DNA of 64,000 nt from Neolewinella xylanilytica (GCF_002934605.1 NZ_PTJC01000006.1:1-64000), one strand, 5' to 3'; positions 38,892 to 47,679 are shown, numbered from the stretch's first letter. Made by a program: numbers and translations. The notes: generated by a model from the letters alone, not told the origin.

Positions 38892-39866
38892 TTAATCCGT
38901 AATTCGGTAGGCACCGTCTTGCTCCTCGATGTCTGACCCCAGCACCTGTTCCAGCAAGGGGAGTACGAGGGTGATTTCCTCCATCGGCAGGCCCGCGGTG
39001 ATCCGGCGTTCGTACATCGCCGCATCCGCTACCTCGAAGGAAATTCCGTAGATGTTTTCCACCTTCGTGAGCACCTCCACGAGCGGGGTGTCGTCGAAGA
39101 TGAGCACCCCGTCTTTCCAACTGGTGTGGACTTCGGGGGCTACCTGCTTGACGTCCGCCAGTAGCTGCTGCCGCTTGGCGGAGTAGGTGACCAGCTCGCC
39201 CGGTACCATCATTTTTGCCTCGCTGGATCGCGTATTCAGCGCTAGGGCTACCTGGCCTTCTTCCAGAAAGACACTCGTTTTATCGTCCCGGCTGTTCACG
39301 TTGAAGACGGTGCCCAACACGGAAACCGTGAGGTCCGGCGTACGAACCAGAAACTTCTGACCGGTGGCCGGTTTGGGGCGGACCCGGAAGAATGCTTCTC
39401 CCTCCAGGGTGACTACCCGGTCTTCCCGCTCGTCCCAGTTATTCGGAAAGGAGAGGCTGGAGTTGGCGTTGAGCCAGACGGTGGAACCGTCGGGCAGGGT
39501 GATGACTTTCTGTTCGGCGAAGGCCGTGGTGGTTGTGGTGGTGGACATCCGGCCGAAGAAGGCGATCCCACCGGCAACCAGCAGTAAAATGATACTTGCC
39601 GCCGCCAGCCAGGGCAGCAGTTTGGTCCGGCTCCTCAACCCGCTACGATCCCTTTCCGATTGCCCGATCCGCTGCTCGATCTTGGCCCAGGATGCAGCGG
39701 GCATGGTCTGCTGGAATTGGCTGTAGCGCCAGAGATCCTCCAGAACTTGTTTGGCTTGCGCTTCCGGCAGCTGCTTTACGAGAAGGAAGATAGCTTCCAA
39801 CTCTTCTTCGGTGCACAGGCCGGTCGGTAGTTTTTTAAGCAGTTCTTGTTGGGATGGGCTCAACAT
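38892..39866 (-). CDS. fecR: FecR-family anti-sigma factor
   Basis: 324 residues from the ATG ending at 39866 (MLSPSQQELL). There is a cytoplasmic N-terminal segment, one membrane span (LPWLAAASIILLLVAGGIAFF, ~residues 85-105), a FecR domain (VITLPDGSTVWLNANSSLSF, VTLEGEAFFRV) and a C-terminal STN-like DUF4974 domain (LVEVLTKVENIYGISFEV). It should hold the neighbouring ECF sigma factor inactive until SusC signals glycan binding. It is divergent from the sigma gene and precedes susC by 81 bases. Confidence 0.93.
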   Translation of the reverse strand: MLSPSQQELLKKLPTGLCTEEELEAIFLLVKQLPEAQAKQVLEDLWRYSQFQQTMPAASWAKIEQRIGQSERDRSGLRSRTKLLPWLAAASIILLLVAGGIAFFGRMSTTTTTTAFAEQKVITLPDGSTVWLNANSSLSFPNNWDEREDRVVTLEGEAFFRVRPKPATGQKFLVRTPDLTVSVLGTVFNVNSRDDKTSVFLEEGQVALALNTRSSEAKMMVPGELVTYSAKRQQLLADVKQVAPEVHTSWKDGVLIFDDTPLVEVLTKVENIYGISFEVADAAMYERRITAGLPMEEITLVLPLLEQVLGSDIEEQDGAYRITD

Positions 39867-39985
39867 TATTCGTTCTTTTGAAGGGATACTAAGCTCTCCC
39901 ATCCGCCGGCATCAATTGTTTACGTTCCGGCCGCTTTTCTAAAAAAAATTATCTTACTTGTGCACATTACGTAATATTTGTCGAC

Positions 39986-40573
39986 ATGACACTTAACCGG
40001 GAAGCACATCTCGCGCGATTGCGAGGCGGTGACCCGCGCAGTTTTAGGTGGATTTATAACCAGGATCATGCCAAAGTCTACGGTTTCTGCCTGAAGCTGC
40101 TGGGATCGCCCACGGCGGCGGAAGAGGTCACTTCCGATGTATTCGTACGCCTATGGGAGAAACGGAGCATTATCGATCCGGAGCAGCCCATCGGACCCTT
40201 GCTGTTCAAGTTTACCCGCGATTACGCCTGGAATTACCTGAAGCGCGAGTCCCGCATCCAAACGAAACAAGCAGCCTACCGGTCGTTGCAGGCAGCGTCC
40301 GCCACCGCCAAAGTGGAATCCGATCTGGACTATGAGGATTACCTCCGCATCGCCGAATCCGCCATCCGTACGTTGCCTAGCCGGCAGCAGGAGATCTTCC
40401 GGATGCGGTACAAGTCCGGCCTCAGCAACCGGCAAATCGCTACCCAGCTGGACCTTTCCGAGAGCACCGTTCGGGTACAGCTTTCCCGGGCCAGCCACTA
40501 CCTCCGGGAGCTGTTCCGGGCCAATCCCGAAATGCCGATCTACCTCTTATCGGTCATGTACCTTTTTTGCTAA
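39986..40573 (+). CDS. ECF sigma factor of the FecI type
   Basis: 195 residues with sigma region 2 (FRWIYNQDHAKVYGFCLKLLG, VTSDVFVRLWEKR) and region 4 (LPSRQQEIFRMRYKSGLSN, QLDLSESTVRVQLSRA). Only regions 2 and 4 are present, as in extracytoplasmic-function sigma factors. It is divergent from fecR across an 83-base gap and is inferred to switch on the susC operon. The gap ends in an AT-rich stretch before the ATG but no consensus promoter was recognised. Confidence 0.92.
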   Translation: MTLNREAHLARLRGGDPRSFRWIYNQDHAKVYGFCLKLLGSPTAAEEVTSDVFVRLWEKRSIIDPEQPIGPLLFKFTRDYAWNYLKRESRIQTKQAAYRSLQAASATAKVESDLDYEDYLRIAESAIRTLPSRQQEIFRMRYKSGLSNRQIATQLDLSESTVRVQLSRASHYLRELFRANPEMPIYLLSVMYLFC

Positions 40574-40583
40574 CCGATTTTTT

Positions 40584-40595
40584 GCGCCGGAGCGC
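40584..40595 (+). repeat. Intergenic GC-rich repeat, copy 7
   Basis: Core GCGCCGGAGCGC preceded by TTT and followed by GGGTGC, 10 bases after the sigma-factor stop. Confidence 0.7.
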
Positions 40596-40615
40596 GGGTG
40601 CGGTGGCCCTTCAGG

Positions 40616-42094
40616 TCAACGGAAGATCGCGGCCATATCTTCCAATATGCCACGGTCGTAAGCCGGTTCCAGGCAGCGTACCGAGGCGGTTTGCGGGCAA
40701 TAGTGGTAAGCATGCTTCCAGCGCGAGTGATGGGTAGCTACCCCCGCGATCGCTCGTAGCAGATACGTTATCTCCGCGCCCGTCATGGTAGGGTGGATGC
40801 TGAGCCTGATCCATCCCGGTCGGACGACCGCCTCGTTGCGGCCGATGCGGTCAAGCAGTTGATCAGAAGCCGCCCGATCGATGGACAAGAGGTGATGGCC
40901 GTAGGTGCCCGCGCAAGAGCATCCGCCCCGGACCTGCACGCCATAGTGGTCGTTGAGCATTTTAACGGCCAGATTGTAGTGCAGGCCGTCGATGTTGAAG
41001 GAAACGATGCCTAATCGTTCCCGATGATCGTTGGCCAGGACGGTAATTTCCGGGATGCGGTCCAGCCCCGCCCATAGCATTTTCATCAGGTGATTTTCCC
41101 GGCGGCGAATGCGGGTGGTACCCATGCGGTCCTTAAGCCGCACGGCCAGGGCCGCGCGGATGGTCTGTAGGATAGCAGGCGTGCCGCCGTCTTCCCGAGC
41201 TTCTCGATCGGCCAGGTATTGGTGCGACCCCCAAGGGTTTGTCCAGGCTACGGTACCACCACCCGGATGATCGGGTACGTCGGAAGCCAGGTGCCGACGG
41301 TGTACCACGAGGACGCCGCAGCTCCCCGGTCCGCCGAGAAACTTATGCGGGCTGAAATAGATCGCATCGAGGGAGGCTTCGGGCCGATCGGTGGGGTGCA
41401 TGTCGATGTCCACGTAGGGAGCCGAGCAGGCAAAGTCGACGAAGCAGTAACCGCCGGCGGCGTGCATCACTTCGGCGATCTCGCGGTACGGGCTTTCGAT
41501 ACCCGTCACGTTGGAGCAGGCGGTAACGGCGGCGTATTTCGGTCGCTGAGCAGGGAATTCGGCTACCGCTTCCGCGAACCGCCGCGCACAGACCAGGCCG
41601 GTAGCGTCGCAGTCGACGAGCACGACCTCGGCCCCCGTTTCCAGCCAGCTGGTATGGTTGGAGTGGTGCTCCATATGACTGATGAACACCAGCGGCCGCC
41701 GTTCCGGGCACGCGGAAAAATCGCGCTTGCAGCCGATGAGTCGTTGCAACTTATTCACCGCGGCGGTCATGCCCGATCCGGTGCATACCAGCAGGTCCTC
41801 CGTGCCGGCGTTGACGTGGTGGCGGATCACCCGGCGCGCGCTTTCGTAGGCGTAGGTCATCGCGCTTCCCGTCGAGTTGGTATCGGTATGGGTATTGGCC
41901 ATCAGGGGAAGGATCTTTTCCCGAATGGTGGATTCGATGGGTGCGTAGGCACGGCCGGTGGCGGTCCAGTCGGCGTAGAGCAGCGGGATACCGCCGGGGT
42001 GGCAGTGCGTGACCAACCGATAATCTTGGCCGATAATGCCGCGTCGAATGTCACTTAGGTCGGTGGTTGCGCCGGGAGAGTAAGAGCTGAACAT
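40616..42094 (-). CDS. Class V aminotransferase-fold PLP enzyme (cysteine-desulfurase-like)
   Basis: 492 residues. PLP-binding landmarks are HMEHHSNHTSW, FVDFACSAPYVDID (Asp near 220) and SPHKFLGGPGSCG with the Schiff-base Lys near 251. A Cys-rich GGCSCAGTYGHHLL segment lies near residue 400. The family includes cysteine desulfurases and isopenicillin-N epimerase-like enzymes; the reaction here cannot be assigned. A C-terminal extension of ~60 residues (RWKHAYHYCPQTASVRCLEP) goes beyond the core fold. It is convergent with the sigma-factor gene. Confidence 0.82.
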   Translation of the reverse strand: MFSSYSPGATTDLSDIRRGIIGQDYRLVTHCHPGGIPLLYADWTATGRAYAPIESTIREKILPLMANTHTDTNSTGSAMTYAYESARRVIRHHVNAGTEDLLVCTGSGMTAAVNKLQRLIGCKRDFSACPERRPLVFISHMEHHSNHTSWLETGAEVVLVDCDATGLVCARRFAEAVAEFPAQRPKYAAVTACSNVTGIESPYREIAEVMHAAGGYCFVDFACSAPYVDIDMHPTDRPEASLDAIYFSPHKFLGGPGSCGVLVVHRRHLASDVPDHPGGGTVAWTNPWGSHQYLADREAREDGGTPAILQTIRAALAVRLKDRMGTTRIRRRENHLMKMLWAGLDRIPEITVLANDHRERLGIVSFNIDGLHYNLAVKMLNDHYGVQVRGGCSCAGTYGHHLLSIDRAASDQLLDRIGRNEAVVRPGWIRLSIHPTMTGAEITYLLRAIAGVATHHSRWKHAYHYCPQTASVRCLEPAYDRGILEDMAAIFR

Positions 42095-42168
42095 GCTTCG
42101 GTATTCCGCACGGTAGGTGATCGTTACACCTTCAGTAGTAAAAGGCTTTTCGCATGGGCTGGGTTATG

Positions 42169-42369
42169 GGGTTTGACTGCGCTGCGGTCTGGGTGGGGTG
42201 GGGGCAAAGCAGGTTTATCCCGTCTGATGAAAGGAGTTCGCCAGGGCAAACCCGCTGGCAGAAGAGGCGGTCGGGTAGGATGAACCACAGCGCGGTCCAA
42301 CCCCCTCGCCCGGGGTGAATACTCCGGATGAGGGGCAGCATGTCACCCGACTGCAGCGCAGTCGAACCC
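42169..42369. repeat. Near-perfect 21-bp inverted repeat pair
   Basis: The arm at 42169-42189 (GGGTTTGACTGCGCTGCG...) and the arm at 42349-42369 (...CTGCAGCGCAGTCGAACCC) are complementary at 19 of 21 positions and enclose about 160 bases. The right arm, with AGCATGTCACCC before it, resembles the GTCA-CCTGAGCG-AGTCGAAGGG type of short repeat common in Bacteroidota genomes. No gene is recognised in the 400-base gap around it. Confidence 0.6.
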
Positions 42370-42423
42370 AAGCTGTTTTGGGGTACGAAGGGGGACCGTC
42401 CATATTAAAATAGGATCTCACCC

Positions 42424-42435
42424 GCGCTCCGGCGC
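42424..42435 (-). repeat. Intergenic GC-rich repeat, copy 8
   Basis: Core GCGCTCCGGCGC preceded by CTCACCC and followed by CCAAG, about 60 bases upstream of the next gene. Confidence 0.7.
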
Positions 42436-42492
42436 CCAAGTTAAAAAGCCCGGCAAACGCATGATCCGGAACACCGGCGGCGTAAAGGAAGC

Positions 42493-43356
42493 ATGGCTTC
42501 CCAAAAGCGGCTGCTCGGCTTCGTGCTGCTCGGTCACCTCTACATTACCCTTCCCGCGCTGGTCCTGTGGCTGGGCCTTCCCCTGCTGGCGTACCTGCTG
42601 GTGGCGCCTTTCGGCTGGTGGTGGACCGGGCTGGCCGCCGCGGCCGCGCTACTGGCCGGCTACGGCATCGCCTGGCGGTGGTGGGGGTGGACGGTGACCC
42701 ACTGGCGCATCCGGAGTTTCGGCTCGCTGGATGAAATCGACTGGCTCCGCCTGGAAGTTCTCGCCGAGCGCTACCTGCTTACCTGGCCCCACGGCCACCC
42801 CGCCGAAGAACTGGAAGTTCGCACCGGTGACCAGGACCGGCGGATCCGGGAGGTGATGGAACGGAACTCGGACCTGCGGGCCATGGAAAAGGTGTTTTTC
42901 GGTTTCGATACCCCCCGCCGGTATGGGTACGGACTAACGCGCAAAAGCCTCTACATATCCCTTGGCAGCCGCTTACTCGTGGTCATCGTAGCCACGGCGA
43001 GCCTCTTTTTTCTGCCGCAACCCTACATCGGTCTGTTGCTGATGGCCGTGGTCTTCTATCCCAGTCGCGACTTTCATATGTACCGCCACCTATCGTTTCG
43101 GGGATCGGCCATCGAGCTTAGCGACGCCGGCGTAGTGCTACGCGTGCCGAAGCTGTCCGTTCACTACTGGCACGACTGCCGGGCGTACCGCCTGTACGAA
43201 CACGAACGCCTGCTCGTGCTGGAGGGCGGCGACGGCGCGGAAGAAAGTATCGATCTGGCCTACTACCAGATCGGGGACTACCGCAGGCTGGCCTCCGTTA
43301 TTGACGTCTACATCGAGCGGTACGGGGAAAAGGTTTCCCATAGCGTCTTCAACTAG
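42493..43356 (+). CDS. Predicted membrane protein of unknown function
   Basis: 287 residues, family not recognised. The N-terminal ~70 residues contain two hydrophobic hairpin-like spans (VLLGHLYITLPALVLWLGLP, WTGLAAAAALLAGYGIAW). A second pair lies near residues 155-190 (LLVVIVATASLFFL, IGLLLMAVVFYPS). The last ~90 residues look like a soluble beta-rich domain (IELSDAGVVLRVPKLSVHYW), reminiscent of PH-like domains in bacterial membrane proteins, which is a weak impression. Monocistronic on the plus strand. Confidence 0.65.
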   Translation: MASQKRLLGFVLLGHLYITLPALVLWLGLPLLAYLLVAPFGWWWTGLAAAAALLAGYGIAWRWWGWTVTHWRIRSFGSLDEIDWLRLEVLAERYLLTWPHGHPAEELEVRTGDQDRRIREVMERNSDLRAMEKVFFGFDTPRRYGYGLTRKSLYISLGSRLLVVIVATASLFFLPQPYIGLLLMAVVFYPSRDFHMYRHLSFRGSAIELSDAGVVLRVPKLSVHYWHDCRAYRLYEHERLLVLEGGDGAEESIDLAYYQIGDYRRLASVIDVYIERYGEKVSHSVFN

Positions 43357-43481
43357 CCGGCCAACAGACCTTATCACGCCAGCTAAATTAACCGAACGCG
43401 GGTTCGAGCGCCGTCGAAGCCGCTATCTGCTCACCGATACGCTTACTGCCATGGGCAAGTCGCTGTTCCTGGAACGGGTCC

Positions 43482-43806
43482 GTCGAGATCGACCGTTCCG
43501 TCGCGGATGTACTCCATTACGTCCGCTTCATCGATACCCACCGGCAAGTCAGTGTCTGGCTAGCCGATCCGTATATGGAGATCACTACCACCGGAGCGGA
43601 AGGGGAGGTAGGGTTTATCCACCGCCGGGATAGCCAGGTCGGAAACGTAGGCAGCCAGGGAATTACCGACGAACGCGCGCGTGACCTGGGACTTCAGCGG
43701 TGAGCTAGCTATTCCGATGAGCGCATGTCCTAATTTCATTAAGCGGATGCTTGGCCGGGATACGGACAGAAGCCTGGCTAATCTAAAAGCGATCCTGGAG
43801 CGGTAA
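43482..43806 (+). pseudogene. Decayed SRPBCC-family (polyketide cyclase-like) gene
   Basis: Two pieces of one protein family survive in different frames. Frame A, 43482-43703, reads VEIDRSVADVLHYVRFID..., then TTTGAEGEVGFIHRRDSQVG, and ends at TGA. Frame B, 43717-43806, reads FIKRMLGRDTDRSLANLKAI, then LER and a stop, the usual C-terminus of these proteins. The middle ~50 residues expected between them are missing, so there is at least one deletion with a frameshift. Some upstream sequence from ~43400 may be a further remnant. The 3' end overlaps the DoxX gene on the other strand. Confidence 0.65.
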
Positions 43807-44191
43807 CTTCTACCAGTCGTTTCGAATCCGCTCCGGTTAGCCGGTGGAAAGCACGGTAGGAAAGCAGGAGCACCCCGAGCACGATTAGCGGAAAGAAAGT
43901 CTGAAAATGCAGGCCGTCGACCGCCGCGTGACTGATGGAGGCGAAGATAAAATCGAAGGCGAAGCCGGCGTAAGCCCACTCCTTGACGCGGGGCGAAATA
44001 AGGGGGATCATCAGGGCCAGGGCACCCAGGACCTTGAAGACTACCAGGGCATTGCCAAAGTATTCGGGATAGCCGAGATGCCGGATACCTTCCCGTGCCA
44101 GCTCCGAATTAAAGGTCAGGGCCGGCAGGACGCCTTCGAACAGAAAGATAAGGGTGGTGGTGACCCAGAAGATGATGCGTTGATTTTTCAT
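43778..44191 (-). CDS. DoxX-like family membrane protein
   Basis: 137 residues with four hydrophobic spans and the DoxX-like pattern: FEGVLPALTF near the start, HLGYPEYFGNALVVFKVLGALALM, VKEWAYAGFAFDFIFASISHAAVDG, and LIVLGVLLLSYRAFH. Function is not established. It follows the SRPBCC gene on the same strand by 24 bases, so the two form an operon. Similar pairs of DoxX and SRPBCC (AHSA1-like) genes are common in Bacteroidota. Confidence 0.82.
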   Translation of the reverse strand: MKNQRIIFWVTTTLIFLFEGVLPALTFNSELAREGIRHLGYPEYFGNALVVFKVLGALALMIPLISPRVKEWAYAGFAFDFIFASISHAAVDGLHFQTFFPLIVLGVLLLSYRAFHRLTGADSKRLVEVTAPGSLLD

Positions 44192-44215
44192 GACGCGTAG
44201 GATGAGCGGAATTAT

Positions 44216-44683
44216 TCAGATGGATGGGGTAGGAGGGGTGGTGGAATGCTCGCACATTTCTTTCAGCTTATCGAGCAGCACGGGCCAGCTTTCCTGGAAC
44301 ATGTCTACCCATTCGGATGGCGTGTGCATTTCCACGCGCATCCGGGTGGCGCCGTTATGCTCTTCCAGATAGTAATTTTCGCGGGTGCCGATCCAGCTAC
44401 TGGCTTGCTCGCTATTGGTATCCGACATTCCGGACGGTAGCAGCATGGCAATGTGTTCCGATTCAACCAGGCGGTAGGGCTCGAGGCGGTTGAGATGGGC
44501 AAGCGTCCCGCTTCCGTCCTCGCCTACGAACCGGATATCCTTTCCTTCCACCCATTCCCCTTCAAAGCGGGAGCCGGGAAAAGCAGCACCGGTCCATTCC
44601 CGATAGGTGGTCGGATCGGTGATGGTTTCCCAAACGGTGCGGACAGGAGCGTGAATGACCGTGGTGAAGGTTAGCGTTTCCAT
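44216..44683 (-). CDS. SRPBCC/AHSA1-like protein
   Basis: 155 residues from the ATG ending at 44683 (METLTFTTVIHAPVRTVWET), chosen because the family begins with this strand; the frame extends to 44818 without conservation. The START-like fold is shown by the initial FTTVIHAPVRTVWETITDP, a mid-part WVEGKDIRFVGEDGSGTLAH and a C-terminal helix (MFQESWPVLLDKLKEMCE). Such proteins bind hydrophobic ligands; the role is unknown. It is divergent from the GlxA-type regulator, which may control it. Confidence 0.8.
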   Translation of the reverse strand: METLTFTTVIHAPVRTVWETITDPTTYREWTGAAFPGSRFEGEWVEGKDIRFVGEDGSGTLAHLNRLEPYRLVESEHIAMLLPSGMSDTNSEQASSWIGTRENYYLEEHNGATRMRVEMHTPSEWVDMFQESWPVLLDKLKEMCEHSTTPPTPSI

Positions 44684-44809
44684 ACGGGAGCTTTTAGTGA
44701 TGGGGAAAAGGGTATGGCAAAGATGGGGGTGGGAAGTGACCGACAAGCGGGGCGATTGAGACAAATACCCGCCTTTTTGCGGCAAGAAAGGCCATGGACG
44801 GCTGGTATC

Positions 44810-44863
44810 ACTTGCCATAAGACAAGTAATGAAGCCAAGCGAAAGGCTTACATTTATAAGCCT
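44810..44863. promoter_or_regulatory. Palindromes in the divergent SRPBCC/GlxA-regulator promoter region
   Basis: AGGCTTACATTTATAAGCCT (44844-44863) is an inverted repeat with perfect 7-bp arms and a 6-bp spacer, 44 bases before the regulator start. A second inverted repeat, ACTTG-N8-CAAGT, lies at 44810-44827. Both are candidate operators for the divergent pair. Confidence 0.4.
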
Positions 44864-44907
44864 GCCGGAATGGCAACCTCCGGTCGTGTTCTTGCTACTT
44901 TCTGCGT

Positions 44908-45882
44908 ATGATACGAGTCACTATTCTGGTTCCCGAAGCATCCGTTCTTCAGGCCGTCGCTGATCCGCGCTACCTTTTTGAGTCGGTCAATCGCTTTCTG
45001 GCGGAGGCGGGGCGGCCCGCCCCCTTCGCAGTGGAGTTGGTCGGTGATGCCCAGGCGATCCAGGTCAATGACGGTACCTTCACCATCCATCCGGACCGCT
45101 TATTGTCCGAAGCGGGCGACACGGACCTAATCATAGTACCCGCCCTGTCCGGCGACCTCGGGGAAGCCATAAGCCGGAATGCGGCCCTGCGGCCCTACAT
45201 CCGCCGGCAATACGAGCGCGGTGCGGAGGTCGCCTCCCTCTGCCTTGGGGCTTTTCTGCTGGCGTCGACGGGTTTACTGGACGGAAAGAGCTGCTCTACC
45301 CACTGGGGTTTCGCCCACGAATTCCGCCGCCGTTTTCCGGCCGTTCACCTCCTTGACGGCGGCATCGTCACGGAAGCGGAGGGAATTTACACCAGCGGAG
45401 GGGGCCTCTCCTACTGGAATATGTTGCTTCACCTGGTAGAAAAGCACGTGGACCGCGCCACGGCGATCCGCGCCGCGAAGTACTTTGCCGTCGACATCGA
45501 CCGCAGCACCCAGTCGGCATTCGCCATTTTCCAGGGACAGAAGGAGCACAACGATGTGGCCGTGCTACGGGCGCAGTCTTACATCGAAAAGCACGTGGCC
45601 GAGCGCATCGCGGTGGATGCGCTGGCCAGCCTGGTGTCCCTCAGCCGCCGAACCTTCGAACGGCGATTCAAGGAAGCCACGCATTATTCCGTTTTGCACT
45701 ACGTCAGTCGGGTAAAGGTGGAGGTCGCCAAACGGCAGTTCGAGAGCAGCCGCAAGACCGTCAGCGAGGTGATGTACGACGTGGGCTACTCCGACAACAA
45801 CTCCTTCCGGTCCATCTTCAAGCGTATGACCGGACTCACTCCGGCCGCCTACCGATCCAGATACCAGCGGGGCGGGCGATAG
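44908..45882 (+). CDS. GlxA-type AraC-family regulator (DJ-1/PfpI-like sensor domain)
   Basis: 324 residues. The N-terminal ~170 residues form a DJ-1/PfpI-like domain (ITILVPEASVLQAV, VASLCLGAFLLASTGLLDGK with the elbow Cys, GIYTSGGGLSYWNM). The C-terminal ~100 residues are an AraC DNA-binding domain with two helix-turn-helix units (RIAVDALASLVSLSRRTFER, TVSEVMYDVGYSDNNSFRSI, MTGLTPAAYRSRY). It is a cytoplasmic regulator with an unknown ligand. The palindromes upstream may be its own sites. Confidence 0.9.
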   Translation: MIRVTILVPEASVLQAVADPRYLFESVNRFLAEAGRPAPFAVELVGDAQAIQVNDGTFTIHPDRLLSEAGDTDLIIVPALSGDLGEAISRNAALRPYIRRQYERGAEVASLCLGAFLLASTGLLDGKSCSTHWGFAHEFRRRFPAVHLLDGGIVTEAEGIYTSGGGLSYWNMLLHLVEKHVDRATAIRAAKYFAVDIDRSTQSAFAIFQGQKEHNDVAVLRAQSYIEKHVAERIAVDALASLVSLSRRTFERRFKEATHYSVLHYVSRVKVEVAKRQFESSRKTVSEVMYDVGYSDNNSFRSIFKRMTGLTPAAYRSRYQRGGR

Positions 45883-46138
45883 GTAGCGAGAAGCGGTGCC
45901 GGTTTGCGGTACGGTGAAGTGGTTTATCGGGGAGGGAACCAGGCAGATGCCGGGCCGGTCACCGTCCGAAACGTACGGCTAGCGTTGCATCCTCCGGTCG
46001 GTGAACGTAGCGCCGCAGCCAGCCGAATCACGCATAACGTCTTGAGCGACAGCCCTAACAAGGCGTTGTCGTGTTTGTCCGGAATCTGAACATAAGGCAG
46101 GCGGTTTTGGTAAGGAAACCGAACTTAAAATAATGATT

Positions 46139-47002
46139 ATGAGCAATCGATTAGAAAATAAAGTAGCCATTGTAACCGGTGGCGGTGCCGGCATCGGTGA
46201 GGCCATCAGTAAATTATTCGCCCGGGAAGGCGCCCGCGTCATCGTGGCCGGATTGCCTGAAGACCCCGTCGACGACGTAGCGGCGGATATCCGCGCCACG
46301 GGTGGAGCGGCATTGCCCTTCAAGGGAGATCTTTCCACCCTGCAGGCGGCCAAGGACTGCGTCAAAACGGCTACGAACGAATATGGTCGGCTAGATATCC
46401 TAATTAATAACGCCGGTACCTTCGTGGAGACCAATATGCTGGAAGACTTCACGGAAGAAGGCTTCGACTACATGGTCAAGAATAATATCCGGACCAGCTT
46501 CGCCATGTCGAAGGCCGCCCTGCCCGAGCTGCAGAAAGCTAAGGGTAACATCGTCTTTGCCGGATCGGAAGCCGGCGTTCTCGGCGTGCCCCAAAATGCT
46601 CCCTACGGCGGCACCAAAGGGTTCGTCATCGCTTTCGCTAAGGGGCTGGCCGGAGAACAGGCCGCCCATGGCGTACGCGTAAACATCGTAGGCCCCGGGC
46701 CCATCGATACGGCCTGGACGCACAAGGAAACGGGACCTATGGACAAGCAAATGGAAAAGATGAATAATCAGGCCAACCTGATGGGGCGCCGCGGCTCCGT
46801 CGAAGAGATCGCCAATGTCTACCTCTTTCTGGCCTCCGAGGAAGCCAGTTACGTGACCGGTGCCCTCTACATGGTCGACGGTGGCATCACCATCGGTAAA
46901 GGCCCGATCGGCGATCAAGCCGCTAAGTCGTTCAAGCAGGAGCCCCAACCCTCGTTGGACCTCGACCACTCTATGGACGGGCATACTACCATACGGGAAT
47001 AG
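46139..47002 (+). CDS. Short-chain dehydrogenase/reductase
   Basis: 287 residues; a second ATG two codons earlier (46133) is equally possible. The SDR fold is plain: cofactor motif VTGGGAGIGEAI, LDILINNAGTF, catalytic YGGTKG (Tyr and Lys in the YxxxK spacing) and the substrate-side VNIVGPGPIDTAW, with GALYMVDGGITIG near the end. The expected Ser in GSEAG precedes the Tyr. A ~30-residue C-terminal tail beyond the SDR core is unusual. Substrate unknown. A strong terminator follows. Confidence 0.88.
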   Translation: MSNRLENKVAIVTGGGAGIGEAISKLFAREGARVIVAGLPEDPVDDVAADIRATGGAALPFKGDLSTLQAAKDCVKTATNEYGRLDILINNAGTFVETNMLEDFTEEGFDYMVKNNIRTSFAMSKAALPELQKAKGNIVFAGSEAGVLGVPQNAPYGGTKGFVIAFAKGLAGEQAAHGVRVNIVGPGPIDTAWTHKETGPMDKQMEKMNNQANLMGRRGSVEEIANVYLFLASEEASYVTGALYMVDGGITIGKGPIGDQAAKSFKQEPQPSLDLDHSMDGHTTIRE

Positions 47003-47023
47003 CCCCTCCTCTTCGGGCTACGC

Positions 47024-47060
47024 AAAAGGCCACCTTCCGGACGGAAGGTGGCCTTTTTTT
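47024..47060 (+). terminator. Terminator of the SDR gene
   Basis: A long near-perfect stem (AAAAGGCCACCTTCCG with CGGAAGGTGGCCTTTT) followed by a run of T residues, 22 bases after the SDR stop. The A-run on its other side would let it act in both directions. Confidence 0.9.
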
Positions 47061-47145
47061 ATCGGGCCGGCGGGTAGCCGCAATGCGGAAGGTTTACATC
47101 GCGTATTCCCGCCGCTCAGGCTTCCCGTCGGATCCAATCGGTGTT

Positions 47146-47355
47146 CTATTTTTTACGATCCAGCACGATCGCCGCGGCCGGTTCGAATACGTTTCCCGGC
47201 TGGGAGGGAAGTTGCTCCTTCCATTGCTGTCGTGCGTTGTGGGCGGCGACGTAGGCTTCGTCGGCGTCTCCGGAGGAGGCTCCCGGTAGCGACAGCAATT
47301 CTTGGCCGGAAAAGTTATTCGGTGGCCTAATGTTTCGTCGTCGGGCCCTTCCCAT
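47146..47355 (-). pseudogene. Remnant of an aldehyde dehydrogenase N-terminus
   Basis: About 69 codons on the minus strand read NNFSGQELLSLPGASSGDAD, then EAYVAAHNARQQWKEQLPSQ and AAAIVLDRKK before a stop. This matches the N-terminal region of NAD(P)-dependent aldehyde dehydrogenases, in the usual order (G-E-LL, DVDEAY.AA, Q.EW, RA..I...R). The remaining ~400 residues, including the catalytic Cys, are absent. It is judged a truncated remnant. Confidence 0.55.
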
Positions 47356-47679
47356 CGACGTATTGCCGGCCTAAATTTTCGATGCACTTATGTCGGTATA
47401 TTAAACGTGCTTGTATGCTATGCGTACATCGGGATTGGTGGGGGGGCTATGGGCTAGGGTTTGTTGGTTATCTTCCATTTTATGATCTCAATACGGTCCG
47501 GAATAATCGCCATAGCAGTTGCAGGGCGTGGAACCCCAAAGCACGAAATTCAGTATACGTATTGGGTGCCGTCGTGCTTATGCTCCAGCGATCATCAACC
47601 CCGACGCCGGCAGCTTTCCTCCGGTGCGGGACCGGGCCGGCGCACCGCCTTTTCCTATATTACCCAAAACACCTTCCGC
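47356..47679. other. Gap before the transglutaminase-like gene
   Basis: No gene was recognised. In-frame codons upstream of 47680 run back to 47461 but look non-coding. Confidence 0.4.
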
